Positions 34,646-44,046 of a DNA stretch of 44,772 bases are shown here, piece after piece. Under the pieces are notes generated by a model that did no database searches, was not told where the DNA came from, and worked only from the letters and a program-made list of their open reading frames with translations. Each line of letters begins with the position of its first letter. Position 1 is the stretch's first letter. The stretch is from Prevotella illustrans (GTDB lineage Bacteria > Bacteroidota > Bacteroidia > Bacteroidales > Bacteroidaceae), in contig NZ_JAERMS010000022.1 in the NCBI RefSeq assembly GCF_017426725.1, forward strand, positions 1-44,772, read 5' to 3'. Made by a program: the position numbers and the translations under genes.

Positions 34646-35110
34646 TTACTTTATCTCTATGCTCCCACCTGCATAGGGCAGAATCAGCGACATGTGCAGA
34701 TCTTTGCGGCCAAGGGCTTCAATGGCATAGGCATATTGTTTCTTCTTTTTCTTGAAACGGGTGATGACGCACCAATCGGGAATCTCTATCTTGGAAATCT
34801 CATCACCAGCGTATTCAATCTTGCCTATTATGTTTTGCCCATCACTGATTTCGTTCCGGTTATTTTTCTGCGTATCAATATAGCTTGTACCGTCGCTTTT
34901 TTCTATCCATACTCTGCCAATGTTGAAATTAACACCATTCATGGAATAAATCGTGTCTTTGGCAACCTTGCCGGTCACTACGACTAAATCTTTGTTCAGA
35001 AGTGGTACTTTCATGTCTGAATATTCATTGCCGCATGAGGAAAGGAGGGTTGCCATCACGGCTATGGTGCAAGCGGCTGCGATCATGTGTAAATGATTTA
35101 TAACTTTCAT
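34646..35110 (-). CDS. Small lipoprotein of unknown function (154 aa)
   Basis: I do not recognise this gene. The product has a lipoprotein signal with lipobox LLSSC (Cys26) and a mature part of about 128 residues predicted to be mostly beta-strand (DLVVVTGKVAKDTIY, FNIGRVWIEK, NIIGKIEYAGDEI), with a basic patch RFKKKKK near residue 120. It lies between metG and another small lipoprotein gene on the same strand, 103 bp downstream of its own start from... that neighbour's end at 35286 is 175 bp away, so a shared transcript is possible but not shown. A diverged 33-bp repeat lies in the gap. Confidence 0.75.
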   Translation of the reverse strand: MKVINHLHMIAAACTIAVMATLLSSCGNEYSDMKVPLLNKDLVVVTGKVAKDTIYSMNGVNFNIGRVWIEKSDGTSYIDTQKNNRNEISDGQNIIGKIEYAGDEISKIEIPDWCVITRFKKKKKQYAYAIEALGRKDLHMSLILPYAGGSIEIK

Positions 35111-35244
35111 TACGACTATTGTTTATAAAAATAGGAGTTATTCCTTTTTATCTATGTATGATGTTCTATTTTAGAAACAGGAAAGAATTGGAATCTTGCG
35201 TCGGACATGTCGGCTTTTAACCTTTTTTTGATAGATGAGGGCTT

Positions 35245-35277
35245 ATTCATCACGTTCCGCTTTGGCTATGAAGCATT
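35245..35277 (-). repeat. Solitary inverted copy of the 33-bp repeat
   Basis: Read on the minus strand this 33-bp segment begins AATGCTT and ends GCGGAACGTGATGAAT, matching both ends of the tandem units at 32184-32315; the middle 10-11 bases differ. It lies just after the stop codon of the lipoprotein gene at 35286. Confidence 0.7.
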
Positions 35278-35285
35278 AAACACCG

Positions 35286-35798
35286 CTAATTCTGATGATT
35301 AAGTTTAACGTGTACTTTTACTTTTTCCACATCTGTTTTGGGATAAAATCCCCAAAAGAACATGTGGCTAAATGCCGGATAGCATGGCCCCAAAGGCTTC
35401 GTTGCTATATACAATTCAGCAAAGGTCGGTGAAACAAGCAGTTTTTGAGTATCCACTTCATAACCCAGATTGGGAACTTCTTTCCATCCTATGACCAATA
35501 TAGACTTGCTAAAGTCAATCTGCGGCAGCTCCACGGGGGCATAACAAAGCTGCTGAAGCTCGGCCATTGAATTGACAATGTGGACTTCAACGGTGTCTGT
35601 TTCTTTTTTAAAGGGCTTAAAGAAGCAGTCTGAATTTCCGGAAACAGGCAAGTGGGTTTCGAAGAAACTCGTTATCTCAGGCGATACTTTCTGAGGGTAA
35701 AGGGTTTCGGAAGAGGAGTCTTCGCCGCTACAGCCGCTAAAAGTTGTAAGGCATAGTGTGGCGGCAAAAAGGTAGAAAACGATTCGGAGTAGTCTCAT
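35286..35798 (-). CDS. Small lipoprotein of unknown function (170 aa)
   Basis: I do not recognise this family. The product has a lipoprotein signal with lipobox TFSGC (Cys23) followed by an acidic, serine-rich linker (SGEDSSSETLYP), then a compact mature domain with FSKSILVIGWKEVP, FAELYIATKPLGPCYPAFSHMFFWGFYP and KVKVHVKLNHQN. The pattern of strands suggests a small beta-rich envelope protein. No catalytic motif is evident. The neighbouring lipoprotein at 34646 is unrelated in sequence by eye. Confidence 0.75.
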   Translation of the reverse strand: MRLLRIVFYLFAATLCLTTFSGCSGEDSSSETLYPQKVSPEITSFFETHLPVSGNSDCFFKPFKKETDTVEVHIVNSMAELQQLCYAPVELPQIDFSKSILVIGWKEVPNLGYEVDTQKLLVSPTFAELYIATKPLGPCYPAFSHMFFWGFYPKTDVEKVKVHVKLNHQN

Positions 35799-35926
35799 GA
35801 TTGAATAAATGCTTTATAGGTAAAACATAAATAATACACTAAAAGGAACGCTACCGCAGCACTTTATAAACGCAAATAAACAAAAAAAAGCAATAGGTAC
35901 GGGGAAATATGAATTAAATAATTTTA

Positions 35927-36027
35927 AAAGCACTACTTTGGGCCGACGAAAGGGCTGCTTTTAGCGGCCTAAAGCAGTGCTTTTGCATTGCAAAAGGGCC
36001 ACGATGACATGCCGAAAAGAACGTTTT
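35927..36027 (+). repeat. 22-bp-phased palindrome array C
   Basis: Units begin at 35927 (AAAGCACTACTTT), 35949 (AAAGGGCTGCTTT), 35971 (AAAGCAGTGCTTT), 35993 (AAAGGGCCACGAT) and 36015 (AAAAGAACGTTTT), all 22 bp apart. The second unit is identical to one in array A (20568). Confidence 0.85.
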
Positions 36028-36077
36028 GGAAAATAATGGGTAGTTGATTGAAAATCAGACAGTTTGGTCTTGAGTTA

Positions 36078-36113
36078 TAAAAAGACTTCCGCAAGGGGGT
36101 GGCTTGCGGAAGT
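36078..36113 (-). terminator. Intrinsic terminator of the GH31 gene
   Basis: ACTTCCGCAAG (36085-36095) and CTTGCGGAAGT (36103-36113) form an 11-bp stem with a 7-nt loop. On the minus strand it is followed by CTTTTTATAA, and it lies 12 bp after the GH31 stop codon. Confidence 0.85.
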
Positions 36114-36125
36114 AGAAGGTTGGCT

Positions 36126-38627
36126 TTACCTCATTCTTTTGATAAATTCATTAGCCGTGGCCTCACGGATTTTATTTTCTTTCAACAGCTCGGTGAGGCG
36201 ATTGAAGTTGGTGTTGAAGTCGTTGACGAGCTGATTGAACTGCGTGGGCCGGTAGGTGAGGGCTTCGCCGAGCGAGCCCATGGTGCCGAGCCCCTCGTTG
36301 AGAACGATGCCGGCGTCCTGATACTTGAGCCATTCCATGGCCTGCGTGGCGTGGCGCATGCGGGCCAGCAGTCCGTCGGCCACGTCAGCGGCGTCGGCGG
36401 GATAGGTGATTTCAACCACATGGCGTTGTGCGCAGTCTATGTTGCCCAGGTCGATCGTGAGGGCCAGCCGGCTGCCGTCATAGCTGTAGCGGGCCGGTTG
36501 GCCATCAACCGTCACCTTCGTGGGCACGGCCGACGCCATCACTTTCACTTTAAGGGCACGGCTGACAGGCATTCTCTCGTATGTGCCGTGGCGCGCGCCG
36601 ATGTCGACGGTGAGGCGGTCGCCCTGTCGTTGACACGAAAGCGGCGTGCGGGCGTTGCGCGATTCGTATTGTTTATCGTTGCCGTTGTCCTCATAAAGGA
36701 TGAATTGCCCCTGCGTACCGGGGTAGACGGCCAGGACGAGCGGCGTGTCGTTGCCACGCAGGTTCCGTGCGTTCTCATACAACGGGATGATACTGCCCGC
36801 CTTGACGTAGAGCGGATATTCGTCGAGACGGAAGCGGCGGCTGACGGTTTGACCGCCCCGGAGCAGCGTACCCGTGGAAACCTCATACCAGTCGGTGCCT
36901 TCGGGCAGCCACACCCGCTGCACCGATACGCCGTCGGTCATGGGCGACGTGATGGGTTGCACCAGCATTTGGTCGCCAAACATGTATTCGCTCTTGTTCG
37001 TGTAGGCCTCGGGCGCTTCGGGATAGTCGTAGTACATGGGCCGGCAGAGCGATATGGCGTCGTCATGGGTCTTGCGGGCCATCGTGTAAATGTAGGGCGC
37101 CATCTCGTAGCGTTGGCGAATGATGTCGCGAAGAATCTCGAAATGCGCGTTGTCAAACACCCACGGCTCCTTCTTCAGGCCCGCCGTCTTGGTGGAATGT
37201 GACCGCAGGATGGGACTGAGAGCGCCAAACTGCATCCAGCGCACGTACATTTCGGGGTCGATGGAGTCGGCTCCCATGTGACCGCCGATGTCGTGGCTCC
37301 AGAATCCATAGAGCACGTTGGAGGCCGTGCTGTTATAATACGGTTGGAAATCAAGCGACTTCCAGCTGATGATCGCGTCGCCCGAGAAGCCTATCTGATA
37401 GCGGTGGTTGCCCAGTCCGCCCCAACGGTGGTAGAGCATGGGCCGCGTATCGCGGTGGCGTTGCATGTCGGAGAAAACGGCATAGTTAATCCACCACGTG
37501 TTGCTCAATCGAGGAAACTCTTTGTCGTTGTTCCACTGTTGCCAGTCGAGCCACCAGAAATCGACACCCATTTTCTCCATCGGTCGCAGTTGGGTGTTGA
37601 GCCATCCCGTCATGAATTGCTTGCTCGAAGCCTGCCAGGGGATGTCTTGCTTCGTGGCAGGGTCAATGCCCATCCAGCGCGCCATGGCGGGATAGTTTTC
37701 CTCAAAGTGCTTGATTCCGTCGGCAGGATGCAGGTTGAAGGTAATCTGAAGTTGTTCGTTTTTCAGCCAGCGCAGGAATTTATCGGGCGCGGGGAAGAGC
37801 CTTCGGTTGAAGGTATAGCCCGTCCAGCCGCCCTTGCCCGGCTCCGTGTAGTGCCAGTCCATGTCGATGACGAGCACGTCGAGCGGTATATTGTAGGTGT
37901 GGAAGCGGTCGACGAGCTGCCGTAGTTCGTGGTCGGAGTATGACCAGTAGCGCGACCACCAGTAGCCGAAGGCGTAACGGGGTGGCAAGGGCACCTGTCC
38001 GGCAAAGGCCGTGAAGTCTTTCAGTGCCTTCTTATAGTCGTGACCATAGGCCATGAAGTACAGATCTTGGGCGTCACCGTCGGGCCTTTTGGCCAGCCAA
38101 GGCCATTCGGAGTGGTCGAAGAGATAGCTTTCGGAGTCGTCTACCACCGTCCAGCCGTTGCGTGAGAGCAGTCCGTTCTCGATGGGCATGGGCTTGCCGT
38201 GGCGCAGGTTGCCGTCGTAGCCGTCGAGTGTGCGGTAGGTGCCCAGCAGGTTTTGGTCGTCTTTCATGCCCGGATGCCAGCGAAAGGGCACCGCCGCATT
38301 GCGGGCCGACGTGATGGTGAGGTTGCGGTCGGTGAAGCGGCCCGTTCCGGCCGTGTAGCGGATGGTCATTCGTGTGGTGCTGACGGTCACCTGCCTGCCG
38401 CTTTTCTTCACTTTGAACGCCACGAGGCGGTAGTTGCGGTTGACGGCCACGAACGACGAGTCGTCGACGAAGCGGCCTTGGGGACTGTATTCCAGCCGGG
38501 CCACGCCGTCGGTGACGAGCGAAATCCGGGCGTTGTCGTCCTGATAGGCCACGTTGCGCTGTGCCGCTGCCTGCGACGCCAGGCCTACGGCGACGCATAA
38601 GCATAAGGATTTGAAGAAGGTTTTCAT
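36126..38627 (-). CDS. GH31 alpha-glucosidase-like enzyme
   Basis: This 833-residue secreted enzyme has a signal peptide (MKTFFKSLCLCVAVGLASQAAAQ). It carries the N-terminal beta-sandwich (about 25-205), a (beta/alpha)8 barrel with nucleophile in FWWLDWQQWN (Asp361) and acid/base in GFSGDAIISW (Asp417), and C-terminal beta domains. After about residue 760 a helical tail (LLARMRHATQAMEWLKYQDAG...) extends beyond the usual end of the family. GH31 contains alpha-glucosidases, alpha-xylosidases and relatives; the exact linkage cannot be told here. It is not next to a susCD pair and has its own terminator, so it seems to be a single-gene unit. The ATG at 38627 fits the signal peptide; the frame is open upstream into the secDF terminator. 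Confidence 0.9.
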   Translation of the reverse strand: MKTFFKSLCLCVAVGLASQAAAQRNVAYQDDNARISLVTDGVARLEYSPQGRFVDDSSFVAVNRNYRLVAFKVKKSGRQVTVSTTRMTIRYTAGTGRFTDRNLTITSARNAAVPFRWHPGMKDDQNLLGTYRTLDGYDGNLRHGKPMPIENGLLSRNGWTVVDDSESYLFDHSEWPWLAKRPDGDAQDLYFMAYGHDYKKALKDFTAFAGQVPLPPRYAFGYWWSRYWSYSDHELRQLVDRFHTYNIPLDVLVIDMDWHYTEPGKGGWTGYTFNRRLFPAPDKFLRWLKNEQLQITFNLHPADGIKHFEENYPAMARWMGIDPATKQDIPWQASSKQFMTGWLNTQLRPMEKMGVDFWWLDWQQWNNDKEFPRLSNTWWINYAVFSDMQRHRDTRPMLYHRWGGLGNHRYQIGFSGDAIISWKSLDFQPYYNSTASNVLYGFWSHDIGGHMGADSIDPEMYVRWMQFGALSPILRSHSTKTAGLKKEPWVFDNAHFEILRDIIRQRYEMAPYIYTMARKTHDDAISLCRPMYYDYPEAPEAYTNKSEYMFGDQMLVQPITSPMTDGVSVQRVWLPEGTDWYEVSTGTLLRGGQTVSRRFRLDEYPLYVKAGSIIPLYENARNLRGNDTPLVLAVYPGTQGQFILYEDNGNDKQYESRNARTPLSCQRQGDRLTVDIGARHGTYERMPVSRALKVKVMASAVPTKVTVDGQPARYSYDGSRLALTIDLGNIDCAQRHVVEITYPADAADVADGLLARMRHATQAMEWLKYQDAGIVLNEGLGTMGSLGEALTYRPTQFNQLVNDFNTNFNRLTELLKENKIREATANEFIKRMR

Positions 38628-38650
38628 GTGTTTTGTGTATTGATAGAAGC

Positions 38651-38684
38651 AAAAGAGCCGCATAGAACTGATTCCATGCGGCTC
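38651..38684 (-). terminator. Intrinsic terminator of secDF
   Basis: GAGCCGCAT (38655-38663) and ATGCGGCTC (38676-38684) form a 9-bp GC-rich stem with a 12-nt loop. Read on the minus strand it ends in TTTTG, and it lies between the secDF stop codon and the GH31 start. Confidence 0.8.
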
Positions 38685-38706
38685 GATAATATAATGGTAT
38701 GTGAAT

Positions 38707-41700
38707 TTATTTGCTTTCCGCAACCTCTAATGCTTCTTCCTTGCGGATGGTGCGACCCATCACGAGGAAGGCGATAGGCGAAGCGATGAAGATAGAACTC
38801 AGCGTACCGAAGACAACGCCCATGGTCATGGCGAAGGCAAACGGCTGAATACTCTTACCACCGAGGAACAGAATGACGAGCAATACGATCAATGTAGAGA
38901 ACGACGTATTGATGGTACGGGCCAAAGTCTGGTTGATAGAGTCGTTGAACAAGTTCTGAATATCCTGCTTCGGATGGAGCTTGAGGTTCTCACGAATACG
39001 GTCGAACACAACCACCTTATCGTTGATGGAGTAACCGATCACGGTCAGTACGGCGCCGATAAACGTCTGGTCTACTTCGAGCGAGAATGGCAACACGCCC
39101 TGCAGGAGCGAGAACAAGCCGATCACGGTGATGGCGTCGAGGGCCAAGGCCACGGTTGAACCAACGGAGAAGGCGATGTTGCGGAAACGCACAAAGATGT
39201 AGAGGAAGATGGCGAGCAGAGCGATGAGCACGCTGATAATGGCGCCATTGGTCACATCCTTGGCCACCGAAGGACCTACTTTCGAACTGCTGATGATGGA
39301 ACCGCCCTGGCGAACGTCGGGATTCTTGAAATCGTCTACGCTCTTCTGGCTCACCATGCCGGCCTTCTTCAAGCCGTTGTAGAGCATGGTCTCGGCCTCA
39401 TCGTCAACCGTCGGACTGTTCGACTCGATCTTATAGTTGGTCGAAATACGAATGGTCTTGTTGTCGGTTCCCAGCGAAAGGGCGCTCGAAGTGCAACCGG
39501 GGAAGATATGCCCCAGCACTTCGCGTACCTGTTCGGGTTCGGTAGACTTCTCAAACTGCACCACATAGTTGCGACCGCCGGTGAAGTCGATGCTTCGGGC
39601 CAGGCCTCTTACGACGAAACTGCCGCAGAACAATACGATGGCCGCTGCCGCGATGACAAACGTTGTCTTATAAGCCGACATGAACTTGTAGTTTGTTCCC
39701 TGCATCAGATTCTCTGAAATAGGTGTCCAGAACTTCAGGTGCATCCAGCTGTCGTGGTTCAGTTTGTACTCGTAAACCAAGCGAGTGAGATATACGGCGC
39801 TGAAGAACGAGCAGACAATACCGATGATCCATGTGGTAGCGAAACCCTGAATAGGACCTGTACCGAACATGTAGAGGATGACACCGGTAATCAATGACGT
39901 CAGGTTGGAGTCGAAGATGGCGCTGAAGGCGTTGCCGTAGCCCGCGCTGACGGCCTGCTTCATCTGTTTGCCGCTGCGCAGCTCTTCCTTGATACGTTCA
40001 TAGATGAGCACGTTGGCGTCGACCGCGGTACCCAATGACAGCACCATACCGGCGATACCGCTCATCGTCAGGGCCGCCTGGAATGACGTCAGAATACCTA
40101 ACGTGAAGAAAACGTTGATGATCAGCGCGCAGTTGGCAATCATACCCGGGATAATATTGTACATGGCCAGCATGTAGAATATCAGAAGAACGAAAGCGAT
40201 GACGAACGAAACGATACCCTGCTGGATAGAGGCGGCGCCCAAAGTAGGACCTACAACCTCTTCCTGAACGATGCGGGCGGGGGCCGGCATACGGCCCGAC
40301 TTCAAGGTATTGGCCAAGTCTTTGGTATCTTCGATGGTGAAGTTGCCCGATATAGACGACTGACCGCCGTCGATTTCGCCGTTAACGCGTGGAGCTGAAT
40401 AAACCACGTCGTCCAATACGATGGCGATGGCTTTGCCCACATTGGCTTTGGTGAGGGCTGCCCAGCGGCGTGCGCCCTCAGAGTTCATGGTCATGGAAAC
40501 CTCCGGCGCGCCTGTCAAGTGGTTGAACTGGTCGCTGGCGTCGGTCACAACATCGCCTTCGAGCGGAGCGCGACCACTGGTGGACGTTATTTTCAGCGCG
40601 TAGAGTTCGTAGATATTCTTGGCTTGAATACCGTCGGCCGGCTTGGCGCTCCACAGGAGTTTTACGTCGGAAGGCAGTATTTGCTTAGCCAAAGGGCTAT
40701 AGATAATCTTATTGATGGCAGCCGTGTCGCGGACGCTGGCATAACCTACCAAAGCCAGAGAGTTCTGGCCCGTGGTCTGGAGCATGGCCAACAGCGGATG
40801 AAGTTTCTTGGCGGCTTCCATCTGGGCGTTGGAGCTCTCCGTGATGTTCGTCTTGCCGCTCTTTTCCTTCAAAGTAAATTGAGGAGCAGCCTTCTTAACG
40901 GCTTTGGCGGCAGCGTCCTGTGTGGCAACCTTGGCCGTGTCGGCTTTGGTAGTGTCGGCTTCGGCGCCACCATTGGCTAAGCGGCTGTCGAGCTGTTGCA
41001 AATAAGGAATGATTTCTTCGGCGTTGTAGGTCTCCCAAAATTCGAGGTTGGCGCTACCCTGGAGCAGCTTGCGCATACGCTCCGGCTCTTTGATACCCGG
41101 CATTTCTACCATGATACGGCCGGTCTGGCCTTCGAGTTTCTGGATGTTGGGCTGAACGACGCCGAACTTGTCGATACGGGTGCGCACAACGTTGAATGAG
41201 TTGTCGATGGCCGACTGCACTTCCGAGCGCAACACTTTCTCGACTTCCGCGTCGGTGCTCTGCGGCGAAACCTTACCCTGCAACTGTTGGGTAGCGAAGA
41301 TCTCTGCCAGGCGATGGCCCGGAGCGTTCTTCTTGTAGGCATTTACGAACAGGGAGATAAAGTCTTTCTGGCTGGTCTCTTCCTCGGTTCTGGCTTCTTT
41401 CATCGACTTGGTGAAAGCGGCGTCGGTCTTGTGATCGGCCAATGTTTCTACAACATCAGGCACGGAAATCTCAAGGATGACGTTCATACCGCCCTTCAGG
41501 TCGAGTCCGAGACCGATCTGGGTCTCCAAGCACTTCTGGTAAGAGTAGATTCCTAAGTACTTCACAGAATCTTTGTAATCCTGCTGGGCGATGGGATCTT
41601 TCAACTTCGCGGCCTCACTGTCATAATAATGTGTGGCAACTGAGAACGAAAGATAGAAAATGCTTGCAAGCGTCAGGAGGACGGCTGTACAAATTACAAT

Positions 41701-41715
41701 TCCTTTGTTTTGCAT
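38707..41715 (-). CDS. secDF: Protein translocase subunit SecDF (fused)
   Basis: This 1002-residue inner-membrane protein is a natural SecD-SecF fusion, usual in Bacteroidota. It uses the proton gradient to help pull secreted proteins through SecYEG. The SecD half has one N-terminal membrane helix, GLGLDLKGGMNVILEI (about 68-83), a large periplasmic part, and a membrane block with GTAVDANVLIYERIKEELRSG. The SecF half starts near residue 655 and has SIDFTGGRNYVVQFEK, then IGYSINDKVVVFDRIREN. An Ala/Lys-rich insert (about 245-285, ADTTKADTAKVATQDAAAKAVKKAAP) sits in the periplasmic SecD domain. It has its own promoter-like element and terminator. Confidence 0.96.
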   Translation of the reverse strand: MQNKGIVICTAVLLTLASIFYLSFSVATHYYDSEAAKLKDPIAQQDYKDSVKYLGIYSYQKCLETQIGLGLDLKGGMNVILEISVPDVVETLADHKTDAAFTKSMKEARTEEETSQKDFISLFVNAYKKNAPGHRLAEIFATQQLQGKVSPQSTDAEVEKVLRSEVQSAIDNSFNVVRTRIDKFGVVQPNIQKLEGQTGRIMVEMPGIKEPERMRKLLQGSANLEFWETYNAEEIIPYLQQLDSRLANGGAEADTTKADTAKVATQDAAAKAVKKAAPQFTLKEKSGKTNITESSNAQMEAAKKLHPLLAMLQTTGQNSLALVGYASVRDTAAINKIIYSPLAKQILPSDVKLLWSAKPADGIQAKNIYELYALKITSTSGRAPLEGDVVTDASDQFNHLTGAPEVSMTMNSEGARRWAALTKANVGKAIAIVLDDVVYSAPRVNGEIDGGQSSISGNFTIEDTKDLANTLKSGRMPAPARIVQEEVVGPTLGAASIQQGIVSFVIAFVLLIFYMLAMYNIIPGMIANCALIINVFFTLGILTSFQAALTMSGIAGMVLSLGTAVDANVLIYERIKEELRSGKQMKQAVSAGYGNAFSAIFDSNLTSLITGVILYMFGTGPIQGFATTWIIGIVCSFFSAVYLTRLVYEYKLNHDSWMHLKFWTPISENLMQGTNYKFMSAYKTTFVIAAAAIVLFCGSFVVRGLARSIDFTGGRNYVVQFEKSTEPEQVREVLGHIFPGCTSSALSLGTDNKTIRISTNYKIESNSPTVDDEAETMLYNGLKKAGMVSQKSVDDFKNPDVRQGGSIISSSKVGPSVAKDVTNGAIISVLIALLAIFLYIFVRFRNIAFSVGSTVALALDAITVIGLFSLLQGVLPFSLEVDQTFIGAVLTVIGYSINDKVVVFDRIRENLKLHPKQDIQNLFNDSINQTLARTINTSFSTLIVLLVILFLGGKSIQPFAFAMTMGVVFGTLSSIFIASPIAFLVMGRTIRKEEALEVAESK

Positions 41716-41796
41716 TTTTTTGTTATGTTATTAATTTATTGTTTTTCGAATCTTACGTTTCGTTAACTTTAATAAACCTTATATATTGAAGTCGTG

Positions 41797-41804
41797 CAAA
41801 GATA
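41797..41804 (-). promoter_or_regulatory. -7 element of secDF
   Basis: TATCTTTG on the minus strand matches TAnnTTTG and would give a leader of about 75 nt before the secDF ATG at 41715. The -33 position lies in an A/T run without a clear TTTG. The rest of the 41716-41965 gap shows nothing distinct. Confidence 0.5.
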
Positions 41805-41965
41805 ATTATTTTTTCGGAGTTTTAAAAAAAATGGGCTTTAATATTCATTTTTTTAAGTATTTACACGGCTTCTATGGGCTATTCTATTGTAGATTAGCCG
41901 TTTAAAGCAACTTTTTTCAGAAACGCAACAGCCCGTCAGCGCCTCCTTTCTGCCCCCGACGCCTG

Positions 41966-43048
41966 TCAGGGTTTTCGCTTCAGCCAACAGATGATGGGAT
42001 AGTGGTCGCTCATTTTTATGCTCTTGTCGACCTTGCAGGCATAAGGCTGCCAATGGGCGGAGCACATGATATTGTCGATGCGCACCCAGAAACGCGAATG
42101 GTGGTAGCTGATTCCCGGTCCGTTGCCGGTCTTCACGTAGCAGTCGGTCAGGTTTTCGGCAATCTTATGTCGGGTGTAAGAGATGGGGCTGTCGTTGAAA
42201 TCGCCGCAGAGGATGATGCTTCGTCCGTTGTGTTTGCTGACATAGCGGGCCACGGCGTCGGCCTGGGGTGCCCGCTTCCGTGAGGCGGCAGCCAGTTTGT
42301 TGATGATGAGACGCGACTCGCTCTTGGCTTTATCTACCTTCAACTCGCCCCTGACGAGCGTGCCGAACTGCTCCTTCTCCTCTGCCGAAAAACCGGTAGA
42401 CTCCAAATGGTTGTTGATGACGATAACGGTGTCGCGCCCTATTTTCAGTTGGTAGGCCATGCTCATGTTGCCGACCGACGGATAACGGATGTGCTCGCGC
42501 GACAGGATGGGAAACTTGCTGTAGGTCGTCAGGCTATGGCTGCTGCCTACGCAGGCCGTATCCTTGTACTGATAGAGCGTGTCGAGCACGGCGTCGACGC
42601 GGGCCTGACCCAATTCGTTGCCCGAAGACTCCTGCAGACAGAGGATGTCGGCCTTCTGATCGTGCAGATAAGAAAGGATGGCGTTGTCGGTGCCGGGCGG
42701 CGTTTCCCAGCCCGCAAAGCTCCAGACGTTGTACGATATCACCTTGATGGCTCCCTTGGGAACCTTCGTGTCGGAGTTGAGGGGCATGTAGATACGGATG
42801 GGACCGTAGCAAACGAGGTAGCCCAACATAGGGATGAGTACGCCACGGGGCTTGAAGATTACCCATAGAATGATAAATCCCATGTTCAGAACGAGGAAAA
42901 TGGGAAAGGCCAAGCCGACGATAGCTAAGTAATTATGTTCTGCGGGATTGATCCTATCGGAATAACCCACCAGCAACATGAGTACGATGGTGGCGATGTT
43001 GGCCCCGGCTATCGCGTGCAGCGTGAAGTGCTTGAGTTGCTTGAGCAT
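41966..43048 (-). CDS. Membrane-anchored endonuclease/exonuclease/phosphatase-family protein
   Basis: This 360-residue protein has three N-terminal hydrophobic segments (about 8-28, 40-65 and 70-88) and a C-terminal EEP-fold domain (about 100-357). The metal and catalytic motifs are visible: ISYNVW (Asn107), LCLQESSG (Glu140), INNHLEST, LCGDFNDSP and MSDHYPI. EEP proteins cut phosphodiester bonds in nucleic acids, phospholipids or small molecules; this membrane-linked type is common in Bacteroidota and its substrate is not known to me. It starts 8 bp after the rhomboid stop codon, so the two form an operon. Confidence 0.88.
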   Translation of the reverse strand: MLKQLKHFTLHAIAGANIATIVLMLLVGYSDRINPAEHNYLAIVGLAFPIFLVLNMGFIILWVIFKPRGVLIPMLGYLVCYGPIRIYMPLNSDTKVPKGAIKVISYNVWSFAGWETPPGTDNAILSYLHDQKADILCLQESSGNELGQARVDAVLDTLYQYKDTACVGSSHSLTTYSKFPILSREHIRYPSVGNMSMAYQLKIGRDTVIVINNHLESTGFSAEEKEQFGTLVRGELKVDKAKSESRLIINKLAAASRKRAPQADAVARYVSKHNGRSIILCGDFNDSPISYTRHKIAENLTDCYVKTGNGPGISYHHSRFWVRIDNIMCSAHWQPYACKVDKSIKMSDHYPIICWLKRKP

Positions 43049-43056
43049 GCGTGTGG

Positions 43057-44004
43057 TCAGCTGCGGTTGCTGCTGTCGAAGAGTTTTTGCTTTTCTTCGG
43101 CTGTCAGACTGTCATATCCGCTACGGCGAATCTTGTCGAGAATGTGGTCTATCTCTTCCTGTTCCCGCTGTTTGCGGGCGTTGTATTCCCAGTCGCTGTC
43201 GTGCGAACTGCCGGTATGAAACGGCTCTCGGTCGGACTTGCCGGCCGACGAACGGTGGCTGCGTCGCTCCCAAGCGTTGTGTAGGTTGTCGAAAAAGGCC
43301 TCGCCACCCGCCCGTCCGTAGCCCGAGGTAGGGTGCTTTCGCCAGTAGCGAATCATGAAGAAACCAAACACCATTCCGCCTAAATGGGCCAGATGGGCCA
43401 CGTTGCCACCCGTACCGGCCATGGCCGAGAAGAGCTCGATACCCGCGTAGAGAGCCACAAACCACTTCGCTTTGATGGGAATAGGCAGGGGAAAGATGAA
43501 GATTCGCTCTTCGGGGAATATCATTCCGAAAGCCAACAGGATAGCGTAGATGGCGCCCGAGGCGCCCACCGTGGTCCACAGATTGAGCAGGGCGGCACTG
43601 TTGTCGGCCACCATTCCGATATCGCCGAGCGAGAAATTGGGAATCTGGTCGGCGGCCAGCAGGTAGAACTGGCCGAACTGGGCCGCTTCCTGAAACAGGC
43701 CTGCGCCGATGCCACACGAGATATAATAGAAGAGGAACTTTCTGGGGCCCCACACGTTTTCGACCACGCAGCCGAACATCCACAGCGCGAACATATTGAA
43801 CAGCAAGTGGGTGAAGGTGGCGTGCATGAACATGTAGGTGAGCAGCTGATAGATATGGAAGTCGGGCGCCAGAAAGAAATGGAGACCGAACGTGTCGTTC
43901 AATCTCAGGTTTCCATAAGCGTCGGCACCGGCCAAATAGCTCACCAGAAATATGATGACATTGATGATCAGCAGGTTTTTGGTGATGGTAGGAATCGTTC
44001 GCAT
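43057..44004 (-). CDS. Rhomboid-family intramembrane serine protease
   Basis: This 315-residue inner-membrane protein has about six hydrophobic segments in its first 220 residues. The rhomboid dyad is present: Ser149 in TVGASGAIYA and His207 in HLAHLGGM, with the supporting HLLFN (66-70). It should cleave membrane proteins within the lipid bilayer. The C-terminal tail (about 220-315) is charged and soluble; it holds a predicted helix EYNARKQREQEEIDHILDKI and ends with SLTAEEKQKLFDSSNRS, a common tail in Bacteroidota rhomboids. It is the first gene of a two-gene operon with the EEP-family protein. Confidence 0.93.
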   Translation of the reverse strand: MRTIPTITKNLLIINVIIFLVSYLAGADAYGNLRLNDTFGLHFFLAPDFHIYQLLTYMFMHATFTHLLFNMFALWMFGCVVENVWGPRKFLFYYISCGIGAGLFQEAAQFGQFYLLAADQIPNFSLGDIGMVADNSAALLNLWTTVGASGAIYAILLAFGMIFPEERIFIFPLPIPIKAKWFVALYAGIELFSAMAGTGGNVAHLAHLGGMVFGFFMIRYWRKHPTSGYGRAGGEAFFDNLHNAWERRSHRSSAGKSDREPFHTGSSHDSDWEYNARKQREQEEIDHILDKIRRSGYDSLTAEEKQKLFDSSNRS

Positions 44005-44046
44005 TCTTGTAATTTTAATTTCGTTTTATCCGTAAAGAGATAGGGG

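Larger units (their letters stand above)
35799..36125 (+). other. Non-coding region between the lipoprotein gene and GH31
   Basis: This 327-bp gap has an AT-rich stretch (35799-35926), palindrome array C (35927-36027), a short stretch without visible structure, and the GH31 terminator hairpin (36085-36113). No gene or clear promoter was seen. Confidence 0.6.

Noticed and set aside
36099..37202. A 367-codon plus-strand open frame inside GH31
   Set aside because: It is antisense to the conserved GH31 barrel and C-terminal domains, shows no known motif, and begins across the GH31 stop codon and terminator side.
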